Shown here piece by piece: positions 46,861-56,571 of a stretch of DNA of 64,000 bases (positions are counted from its first letter, which is position 1; the number at the start of each line of letters is the position of its first letter). Source of the DNA: Bryum argenteum (Eukaryota; Streptophyta; Bryopsida; Bryales; Bryaceae); NCBI GenBank assembly GCA_037043015.1, contig CM073324.1, forward strand, positions 21,902,097-21,966,096, given 5' to 3'. The position numbers and the translations under genes are program-made. The notes under the pieces are model-generated. The model did not search any database, was not told where the DNA came from, and saw nothing but the letters and a program-made list of their open reading frames with translations.

Positions 46861-48392
46861 ATGGCTTCAACATCTGATCCTGTTGTTGTATCATATTACA
46901 ATTATATGTATAGTGATGGCATGGACATTAGGGGTGCAGATATTGACAGGTTGCAACCCTGCGTATACCTAAACGATATTCTAATTGATTTCTATATTAG
47001 GTAAGTTTTTTTTTTTCTTTTTTCAGTAAGTTTTTTTTAATGGTAATTGAAATGACACGTACAGTCATACCAGATGTTAAACTAACAATTTTGTCGATTT
47101 TTTGTAGATATTTGCATGTGAGGATTCCATCACCGAACAAATTTTTTTGTTTCACTTGCTTTTTCTTCACCAAACTCATGCAAGTCGTACAAGGATATTC
47201 CACTTTTGAATCTCTGTCTAGATGGACTCGTGGAGTAAATTTACTCGAAAAAGAGTATATTTTTATACCAATTAATAAAAGGTACATATTTAAAAAACCT
47301 TTTACTTTTTGTAGAATTTACCTTTTTAATTTACATTCTTATCTTACTTTAAGAAATTGATGTTCACATCTTTTAATTTTATTGTAACTAATTTTGTAAT
47401 TTATTCTTGTAGTGAACATTGGAGTCTTATCATCATTAGTCATCTTGGCCTCATTGGAAACGGTAGAGGTAAGTTTCAATTACGATTCAAATCAAATGTG
47501 CTTCAAATCAAAGTAGTTTGAATGATGTAAATATATAGAAGTGATTAAATTCATACATTTTCTCAAATTGTGCTCTAATTGTGCAGAAACAACAACGATG
47601 TTGGTGAAACATGCATCTTGCATTTGAATTCTTACGAAAATTCACACACTTGGACATAGAAGATCCAATTCGGAAGTATGTATATTGAATATCATTTAAT
47701 TTGGATATTGGTTATTTATATTAAAGCCATAGATACTACATTGTCTTTGACTTGTTTGAAACTCCTTCTTAACTAACCAATGCATGGAACATTACACTGC
47801 AGATTCATTTTTCACTACTTACAAAGCCAACAATCATTGGAAAGTGATTTGTTACAGGAGGCAATTGCAAACATAAAATACGAAAATATTGAGGTACGTT
47901 GCACACTGTACATTACTCAAATAAAAATACATGGTATATACTTGTGAGTAATTATTTGTACACCTGCTTATACATTGAACTGTAATGATATTAGGTGCCT
48001 CAGCAGACAAACGGTTATGATTGTGGATTATTTCTTCTCCATTATGTTGAATTATTTCTTCAATCGGCACCTTCGAAGTTCAAGTTGAACGATTCTTGTG
48101 GATATGAAAATTTTGTAAGCATACACTAAACACAACTTATATCATTTTGTATTACTTTAAAATAATTGTATGTACTGTAACTAAGAGCAGTGATTAGTGC
48201 AAAACAACTTTGATTATTATTTTTATTCTACAGTTTTATACTAATGCATAAGTATTTTGTTAAAAATTTACCGCAGCTTACCAAAAACTGGTTTCTAGTA
48301 TCTGATGTTCAAAATAAGCGAAATAAAATACGAGATATTATATTTGCGCTAAGCAATCATGGAGAAACTGAAGAATACGTTGTTGGTGAAGG
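46861..48392 (+). CDS. Ulp1/SENP-type cysteine protease (C48), multi-exon, inside the Harbinger element
   Basis: Family members cut SUMO or related ubiquitin-like tags from proteins. Exons by eye: 46,861-47,000, 47,108-47,281, 47,413-47,468, about 47,587-47,678, about 47,808-47,893, about 48,000-48,114 and about 48,277-48,391. Exon 1 (MASTSDPVVVSYYNYMYSDG) leads to CVYLNDILIDFYIR, the Ulp1 substrate-cleft motif. Exon 2 has LSRWTRGVNLLEKEYIFIPI. Exon 3 has SEHWSLIIISHLG with the catalytic His. A later exon has VPQQTNGYDCGLFLLHYVEL with the oxyanion Gln and catalytic Cys. The usual ILHLDS motif, with the catalytic Asp, reads ILHLNS in exon 4. The frame of exon 4 does not join its neighbours cleanly, so a small frame error or a different splice is likely there. 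The last exon ends YVVGEG, whose phase matches the transposase exon. Confidence 0.8.
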
Positions 48393-48588
48393 TATGTTCT
48401 TTATTTATAAATAATGGTTGTTTATGAATGTTTAGTTTCTTTTATTATTTAAAGTTTGATATAAAATGAGGATTTGATATGTGATGTTAGTTCCATGTAT
48501 TAAGGACGTATAAAAATTTATAATTATAAAATTATTTGGATTACATACAATTAGATAATTACTTCAATTTTATTGCTCTGGTGTACAG

Positions 48589-50121
48589 GCCATCAGGTTG
48601 AAATGGAGCCCTTGGGAAATATGGAACACCGTCCAGAAAATATTCTTGAAGAAGTCAGAATGAGATATGGAGCTCACAACATGTTGGAAAACGAAATGGA
48701 TATTGAAGACGAAATAAATTTGATGCCTTTGTCTTCTGAAAAAAAACAAAATATGGAGGCAATGTTGTCATCAATGATATTTGTACTAACAATGCTATTG
48801 GTTGAAATAGTACAACTTGGAGGACAACATTATGAACCTAGGACAAACATTTTGTATATCATTAACATCTTTTACCATCATGCCCGGAATATATACAACC
48901 CTATTATTGATATCAATCTTGAAGATAATGTAGCATATATTATTATGCAATACACTCAAGTTTTGTGTATTTTAAAAAGGTTTATGCTTGATTTGACAAA
49001 TCGGTGGTATGTCATGCCCCGATGTATGACGTGGTTTTCTACTTTTTTGATGGAAGAATACCCTTCCCATTTATGGTTTGATATTCTACATTGCAGAAAG
49101 AAAACATTTCTGAAATTATGTGATGAGCTCAGAGATGGTTTGAAAAAAAAACCACCAATTGGAGAACGCCAATTGCGATTGAAAAAAGGGTTCTTTGTTG
49201 CATTGTTTAAATTAACAAGTGGATCCTCCATAAATCTAGTCTCTCATCTTTTTGAATTGGACGATCAACAGTTTATGAAATATTAAAAGATTTTGTGAAA
49301 ATTGTAAATAAGAGACTATCATACAAATTGGAGTGGCCTCGATTGGATAAATTAAAACGTATTGCAATTGAATTTCAAGGCAAAAAGGATTAGCTCACGC
49401 CCTTGGGGCATTGGATGGTACACATGTACATATTAATCCACCTCCCGATCGTTGCGTCGAGAAGATTACATCAACAAAAAAGTTTTGTAGTTTGATTATG
49501 CAAGCTATAGTTGATAATGAGTGTTGTTTCACTTATATACATGCCGGACTCCCGGGATGCAATCATGACTCATCACATTTTCAACAAACCGAATTCTATA
49601 AATTGGATAGAGATGGAAAAATTCGTGGATTAAATAATAAGCCTCACGATTTTATTCCGTGTTGATATAAAACCCTATATCATTGCGATACAAGGCTTAT
49701 CCTTTAGCACCATGGCTTATAACACCATTTAAAGCAAGCCCCGCTATGGAATTAACAGATAATTACAAAATGTTTAATACACATCATAGCTCAACAAGGG
49801 TCGTTGTAGAACGCGCTTTTGGAATTTTCAAAGCAAGATTCAAGGAAATGGATAACAAAACAAAATTGAGGGTGGGTTTTGTACCGGATGTTATTAAGTG
49901 TTGTGCGATCTTTGCATAACTATTTGATTCAAAGCAAAGATAAAACATTATCAGAAATTTTGGAATATTTACAAATTCCTAATGATTTTCAAGCAGAAGG
50001 AGTTCTTTTTGGAGATGAAGTGAACGACCCAAATGAAGAACATAGGTTCAGTGCCCGATTCAATAGGGAAGCCATTATGGACTACATTATATATACGGTA
50101 GAAATTGATAGATTTACCTAA
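48589..50121 (+). CDS. Harbinger DDE transposase, downstream of and possibly fused to Ulp1
   Basis: The exon opens after a TGTACAG acceptor with HQVEMEPLGNMEHRPENILE and runs without a stop into a Harbinger transposase: KKQNMEAMLSSMIFVLTML, then NRWYVMPRCMTWFSTFLMEE, then KTFLKLCDELRDGLKKKPPI. The block ends after FELDDQQFMKY at 49,286, where the frame shifts. Next come ALGALDGTHVHINPPPDRC, with the first catalytic Asp, and GCNHDSSHFQQTEFYKL, with the second (HDS). A TGA after HDFIPC and a further shift precede MRYKAYPLAPWLITPF and VVVERAFGIFKARF, with the catalytic Glu. The frame also shifts before the end block LHNYLIQSKDKTLSEILEYL, which stops at 50,121. The element is therefore no longer autonomous. 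A separate start at the Met in QNMEAM (about 48,750) is the alternative to fusion. Confidence 0.75.
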
Positions 50122-51373
50122 ATCTTGCATTATCATACTACTTGTAGAATCGCATTTATATGTGAACAAAGGGAACACTCCAACTATGTGAAATCTACTA
50201 TAGATTTTTCTAATATTTTTGCATAAGTATGATTTTATAATAATCTCCAACGACTTCGTTGTTGAATTTTTTTATCTTAAAATTTTCGTAGGTTCATTTT
50301 CAAAAATTACCGTTAAAAAACTCTAAAATTGGATTTTGACTTTGCAATTTTTGCACATACACCTTGTAATATAGGGAGCACTCAACAAAAATCTTAGTCA
50401 AAAATATGAATTTTAACCTAAAACCTAGGCTACCCAAACAACAAAAGACCGTTTTGGTTTTTAAGGAAAGTTTAGATTTGAATAGCTTACTTTTGTTTTC
50501 ACTAATAACACTTCAATCACAAATGAGTTAGTTTCAAAAATTTCAAACCACATTTATGACCATAATTCCCTTGTACTAGTATTGTTAATATATCAATAAT
50601 ACAAAATTTACTAATACAAATATAATGAATACATATTTTATAATATGTAATAGAATATTTTTATATTAATAATTTAATAGTATAATAATATTTAATGGTA
50701 TAATAATATTTTATAATATAATAATGTAATAATATTTATTAATTTTTATTAATAATATGATCAGTGGTGAGGTGAGGTGACCGAATAATAACTGGGGTGA
50801 GAGTATTGGTACTCTGGTACCTCAAGCCCCCTAGTTTATTAAGCACCAATTTCTAGTAATTGCAATACAGTAAAGGGAAAAAAATGGATGATGATCAAAT
50901 TAACATCCAATTCATGGAAGCCCTCTAAAAAATGAAACTCAATGGTGGGTCGGGGCACCATTGAGTTTCGTTGAGATTCATAGTGTTAAATCTCAACTAT
51001 GTTATTATTAGGTGTGGGGGACAAGGTTGAGAAATTTTCTTCTCTGTGGGACCACAGTTGAGAAATTTTCTCACAGTTGAAATGAGCCTCCCTGTGCGGC
51101 CCCCAGTTGAAAAAAATCTCAACTAAAAAGTGCCCATTTTTCAACTGAATGGCCCTGTGCGGCCCCCCCCCCGTAGTCAACCGAACCACCACTGAAATAA
51201 CCAGTTCAAAGGAGGTGCTAGTGTGAACGGATTATCAACGTGTTGGTTTTTCATGACAGAATCTGTCGTTGACTGTGACGAAATTTCGTTCGTCCGTGGA
51301 TGAAAAAGTGTATAGATCCTTACTACGCGTTGACTATAATTGGATGAATGTGCGACTTTGGTTATTCCATTCA

Positions 51374-51667
51374 TTTATTTATTTATTTATTTTTGACACA
51401 AATGAAAGTACTTTCATTGCATGAGAAAGAATACAACCCCAACCACAAGTGGCCTGGAAAAAAAACAAAAAAAAGGAGTTAGTAGCCTCTAAGCCTATGA
51501 CTTTCTAAAAGACGGACTGAGCCAGAGCAAGGACACGCTCTGCAAATTACAGAATGCCCATACACCCGTCCCGCCTCATCCCAACTTCCTCAACTGCTCA
51601 ATGCGGTTCAAAGACAAATCCTGCAATTGGTCCAACTGACTGCCATATTGGCTGATCAGAGTGAAAA
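51374..51667 (-). mobile_element. Short retroposon (SINE or truncated LINE) with 10-bp target duplication
   Basis: A 294-bp insert is flanked by ATTCCATTCA at 51,364-51,373 and 51,668-51,677. At its left border is (TTTA)n, which is a (TAAA)n tail on the minus strand, preceded by AATGAAAGTACTTTCATT, a hairpin-like 3' end. This is the layout of a target-primed non-LTR insertion in minus orientation. No reverse transcriptase frame is present, so it is either a SINE or a strongly 5'-truncated LINE. Confidence 0.6.
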
Positions 51668-51677
51668 ATTCCATTCA

Positions 51678-53399
51678 CTTTTGACTATAACTCCATTCAC
51701 ATTCTATTTGGTTCACATTACCAAGTAGCACTACACTAAATTTGATAATTAGTGTTAGATTATTATAAGATTTGAAAATGCTGTAAGTTTTTACTTTTGT
51801 TTTAAAAAATTTACCAAGAGCATTGATTCTGATACTATATAAGGACCCCCATCTTGGCCAATATAGTGGGTAAAATTATTGAACAACAGTAAAAACTTAT
51901 AACATGTTTATGTAAATTAGTGTATCTAACACTAATTATCAAATTTAGTGTAGTATTTTTTCTTCGATTTTAATGTGTTTTTCAATAAAATAAGATATAA
52001 ATAAGAACATCAAACCCTTGTGAATAAAATGCCGGTTCGACTACTTACCTTTGATGATATGTTTTCCAATCAACCATGTATCATGAAATGAAATACCCGT
52101 TAACCCCTAAGCATCCAAGCCCTTTTGGTTTATTGGGAGTCACTTTCAAAAGATATATTAGTTTGGGAAAATACTACATGATTTAGATCATTCGAATTTA
52201 ATATTTTGAGGTTTACTCACTACTTCGTGACATTGTGGTGTTAATTTTAGGAAAGTAGTACATGGTGCCTCAAAAGTAGTGACCGAAACCTTTTTATCGA
52301 GGAACTATTAAGGAGTATCGAGAGTTGTTGTTAAAGACTTGAGGCACAAAATGATTACTATATGTTTTTTCAAAAGAAAAGGGGTAGAAACGTTTATCAC
52401 AATCATATAGTTTGGTTGTTCATTTAAGGAATAGATTACACTACAAGGTTAATGATCTTGATTATGATGATGAAGTATATTAGGGTCGCTTTATAGTGTG
52501 GACCATGAAGATTGACCACGACCTTCTAGAACTTGTGATTGAAGGAAAACTCTCTTTCAACTCTAAGGGCATGTCTTATCATCTCTGGTATGCATGCCCT
52601 TCATAAGCAAAGAGAAGCAAGTTTTGTCGGGTCACCCCACTTGTCGAGAGAGAATACAGTCTCATGCTCCCAATGCAAGTCAGTTTGTAGTGAGCCTCCA
52701 CCGTGGCGTGCCAATGTGTGGTTTGTCTTTCAAGCTTTTTCCTTCTCAGTAGATTTTATGATTCTTTTTCGTTGACCTTGTTTCGGTTTGGGACCTTGAA
52801 CAAGTATACCCCTAAAAAGTTCATGCCAATCCAAAATACAGTTAAGGGAGAGTACTCAAAAATGGCTCAAAAATTTTCAAATATCCCAATCTGTAATGAA
52901 GATAATAGTGGAAGTAAATTTCATGCACACGGAAAGTAAGTGAAGTGACAGTCATACTGAATTCAAGATTTCTATACTGTACAATCAGCTATGAATTCTT
53001 GAAGACGATCTCACATGTGTTTCTAAAGCAGTGCCCTCATTTTGCACCCTATAATGTTTGCCATATGTACATGCTACTATTGCGTGAAGAAGCTATTATG
53101 CACCTCTCGTTCAAGAAGCCTAGTACCCCACTATTCATACGGCTCGAGTTTTGAGCACTCTCCCTTACCACTTAACATTCCAAAGTTGCTCACATGACGA
53201 GTCAGCTGTTTCGATCTGTGTGAACGAAAAGAAGCATGGGCAAAGTTCATGCACTCCTCTGTTATGTCACATGCATCCCTCTGTAATGTCCCTCATGATG
53301 ATGATAGCAATTGTCGTATGTTGGTGTGCCATCTCATCTTACTACCCTTGTCAACTCCGTAGAATCATGTTCAAAACCGTCAAAATACTCTTTCTACTG
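51678..53399. other. AT-rich DNA with TE end fragments
   Basis: No gene is recognised. A TTAA-family end (TTAACCCCTAAGCATCC) lies at 52,100-52,116 without a partner. A relative of the 40.43-kb TIR element begins at about 52,480. Plus-strand frames at 52,539-53,441 have no known motif. Confidence 0.35.
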
Positions 53400-53562
53400 A
53401 GGGACACTTTACATGGGGAGTCAAGTTGTATATATGGATGAAGGAGGCCATAAATCCTCTCAGTGTAATTGGTCTAACTTTTGAACTACATGAAATGGAC
53501 CAATCACGTTGAAAGGATTTTTTCCCCCATATATAGCTTCACTCCCCATGTAAAGCCTCCCT
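53400..53562. mobile_element. 163-bp MITE with long TIRs
   Basis: The left end AGGGACACTTTACATGGGGA and the inverted right end AGGGAGGCTTTACATGGGGA are nearly identical, and the match extends to about 37 bp (to TATATATGG). There is a short central spacer and no coding capacity. The immediate flanks are TGA and TAA, a possible degraded 3-bp duplication of Harbinger type. Confidence 0.75.
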
Positions 53563-53763
53563 AACTTTTTGGAAGATCACCTACGGTAGAAACTTTATCT
53601 AATTCATTTTTTCCCGTCTATAATAAGATAACTAAATTAGCATTACGATACTATACACAAATCTTTCAAAAATGTTTCTTATTTTGCAGTTAAAAAACCT
53701 TGAAGTTGGGCAATGACTATGTAATATTTTACCCATAAATGTGCTAGATTTTGAATTTACTAT

Positions 53764-54610
53764 TTAACAACCCAAAACTTTGAAGAGCCATATCTTTTTC
53801 TTCTTAAATTTGTTTGGATAGGATTTGTTGGGTTGGGTTTCAAATAAAGTCTACTTTCGTGTGGTGGAAGCCTTATCCCAATTGAAGATGCTATATAATT
53901 ATGGTATAACTTCTTGTAAATGTTTCATGAGTTTATACTTTTTGAGACATGTAGCATATTTTACTATTCCAATGCCATATTTTTAATCAATTAAAATTTT
54001 TCCACGAATTTTTTATGCACAAGTGCGATCTTAGGTTGATTTCCAACAACTTCTTAGTTGGAAATTTTTCCATCCGAATACTTTTGGTATTAAATTTGCA
54101 ATGATGTTTTTACAATGACAGTAGTGAAAAAATTAATGATTTTGAGGACCTATAGCTCCCTCATCTACCATTGGATTTCATTATTATCTTTTGGGGTGAA
54201 CTCCAAATAAAGTCTACTTCTAGTGGTAGAAACAGTGACCTATCAAAGGTGTTTTGAAGGTAAGGTTTGAATTGGAGTGCAAGATGTCTAGTTTTGGACT
54301 ATTTTTCCTTTGTAGATTTTGTGACAGTTTTCACCACCGTGAGGCTGATTGGTTTGCTGGTAGTATTTGTGCTCTAAAGTGAAAATGGTGGATTTTGTAG
54401 TTTGGTTTGTATACTAATTTGTTACGATCTTGCAATGATCTTGCAATCTATGAGGCGTCATGACCTAAGGTTTGGTCCACATGGTTTATAATAAGTCTAT
54501 TACAAGTTTGTATGGTTGAGATCCAAGAACTCACCTTCATTTTCACCTACGACAATTTTTTGAAGTTTGAGTTTTTTGGCTTAAAATAGCAAGGTGCTTT
54601 TAAGGGTTAA
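53764..54610 (+). mobile_element. TTAA element, copy E
   Basis: The element lies between TTAA at 53,764-53,767 and TTAA at 54,607-54,610. It shares AACTTTGAAGAGCCATA, GATTTGCAATGATGTTT-like and TATAGCTCCCTCATCTACC blocks with the other copies and ends GGCTTAAAATAGCAAGGTGC...AAGGG. Its first ~40 bp and some interior are missing (839 bp against ~975), which makes it an older, internally shortened copy. Confidence 0.6.
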
Positions 54611-54899
54611 TCAAGCCCTTGAGAGTAAGCAAACTTGGTCAGTAATGAAGAAAAGTTTGGCATGGAGAATTTGTAAGGAAGTAAGTTGTGCAAGCAACAT
54701 GTGTATATAAGCAAAGCAAGTAGAAGGTTGAATTTAGTGGAATAATTAGACTTTGATTCATTCTAAAATTTGTTATATCTTCTTGAAGTTAGGTTTTAAG
54801 GTGTTTCCAAAATGTTGCAATCTAAAATGCTCATAGTGAGTATATTGAATTAAAGCCTCCATACCTATCATGTACCTCTTGCAAAGCTCTTGTAGTTTT

Positions 54900-55720
54900 G
54901 CATAGTAATAGGTAGTTAAAGGTGAAGGAGAAGTAGCTTCACATTCCTGAAGAGAAGACATGTAGAATGTTTAGTGAATCTATCTATAGTTGGATTTGAC
55001 ATTTGTTTGTTCCTCTTCTTTGATCTTGGAATACCATTTGACAAAAAAGAACAAAGAAATAGAATATTTCATCATCTTCTTTTTAAGAAGTCTGACTTTG
55101 GTATATGAGTATTCAGTGAAGCCCTTGGGGGAGATGAAAAAATCGCATCGTAGGTAGAAGTGGGCATTGACTTGAAAAGGAGAAGTAGCTCTAATTGTAA
55201 GCCAAATGAGAATACTGTATGTTTGGAATGTTGCATAGATCAATGTTTAGACAAATGTGACACTGAAAAAATAATATGATAAAAAAGACGAAGACAAAAG
55301 TCTCACCTCATCAAAACGTCTCACTCTGATGTTTAGTAAACAATCAAGTCCTTAGATGAGATGACATAAACAACTAGTGTTGCAAAGTAGGTGAATCTTA
55401 ACCTTGAAAATGGGAAGTAGCTCTTACTACATTGTAAATGGGAGTACGTTAGGAAAAAAGAAGTAGACAAAAGAAGAAGTTTGTTGTCACCCTTGTTAGA
55501 AAGTCTCACTACCACCCTTGTTAAAAAGTCTCACTACTGTTTAAAGAGTACTCAATCGAGTCCCTGAAGGAAAGGACAAAAACTCTAGTCTTACATTGTA
55601 TGTAGGAGTGAATCTTGACCTTGAAAAGAGAAATAGCTCTTACTACATTCCAAATGGGAATACGTATGGAACGTTGCGTAAATCTATGTCTAGTCGGACT
55701 TGACATAGAAAAACTAAAAT
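54900..55720. repeat. ~225-bp tandem array upstream of the bHLH gene
   Basis: About four diverged head-to-tail units share GAAGTAGCTCTTACTACATT, AATGGGAATACGT, GGAACGTTGC and a TTCAGTGAAGCCCTTGG-like block. Clear units start near 55,105, 55,335 and 55,545, and a partial unit lies at about 54,910-55,020. It ends shortly before the bHLH promoter region. Confidence 0.65.
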
Positions 55721-56134
55721 ACGAAAGGGGGCGAATGAGAAGCAAAAGGAGAAGTCGGTCCCAGTGCAAGGGGTGGTGAGTGAAGGGCACCTAGCCAAGG
55801 AGAAGGGGGAAGGGGGAACAGAGTAACTGGCACTTCACGTGAGGAACAGTGAGCACGTCCGCAACAAAAGCGCAGCCACGGGTGGGAGGAGGTTTGAAGA
55901 AAAGAAAAAGGGGGAGCCAGCCGATACCGCCAAACGGGGCCCCCCACTACAGGCATGCCAAACCAAGCCAAGCCAGGAAGCCCGGAAGCCCGGAACCTCG
56001 CAGCTCCCGAAACCTTCGGAGCCACTCCTGCTACCTCTGACGCACTCCTTCCCTTCCTTCCTTTCCGAGAGAAGGAATGACATGAGCGCAGTCAATGCGG
56101 AACCACAACTCACTCCCCCTTCATTCCTCCTCGA

Positions 56135-56215
56135 TTTATAAACGTGCGCAATTCCCCAGTTATACAAACCAACCCACTCCCCACCTCACTCTCACTCTCA
56201 CTCTCACTCTCACAT
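56135..56215 (+). promoter_or_regulatory. TATA-like box and CT-rich tract of the bHLH gene
   Basis: TTTATAAA lies at 56,135-56,142, about 430 bp before the likely start codon. It is followed by a (CTCACT)n-type tract at about 56,185-56,215, a common feature of plant core promoters and 5' leaders. The transcription start is inferred to lie just after the TATA-like box. Confidence 0.45.
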
Positions 56216-56571
56216 CTCCCTCCCACCCCCCTCTCTCACTCTCACTCCCTTTCTCAACTACCCACAATCGCTCTTCGCGGATCTTGCTACATTCTAAGCG
56301 CTCAAGGGTCCTTGCCATTCTTGCGCTCAAGAGTCTTTGCCATTCTTGCGCAATTGTAGTTGGATTCAGTCTTTTCTTTCTTTCTTTTGTAGCGGAATTG
56401 AATTTTGCATGGAGATGCAACGCAATCGCTCGTTCTTGGACTTTGTGGTAGTTGGTTAGCTAGCTGCAATGAGTGCGCACGAGAATGTGGAAGTGCCTGG
56501 AATCACTTGGTGCTAGTGCCTGGAATCACTTGGTGTTGATGATTAAGAATTGGAGAGTGGGAATGCAAATC

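Larger units (their letters stand above)
43411..51172 (+). mobile_element. Large Harbinger-like transposon carrying a Ulp1 protease
   Basis: The 7762-bp element has inverted G-rich ends: GGGGGGGGCCGCACTGGG on the left and GGGGGGGGGGCCGCACAGGG on the right (read inverted), both followed by CAGTTGA. The trinucleotide GTA flanks both sides in direct orientation (43,408-43,410 and 51,173-51,175). Subterminal zones of about 250 bp at each end are packed with GTTGAG/CAGTTGAAA motifs and repeat the GGCCGCAC block, as expected for transposase-binding sites. Inside are a minus-strand Myb/SANT gene, a plus-strand multi-exon Ulp1-type protease and a plus-strand DDE transposase. Two fragments of the TTAA family also lie inside. 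GTA deviates from the usual TWA duplication, but its 3-bp length fits Harbinger. Confidence 0.8.
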
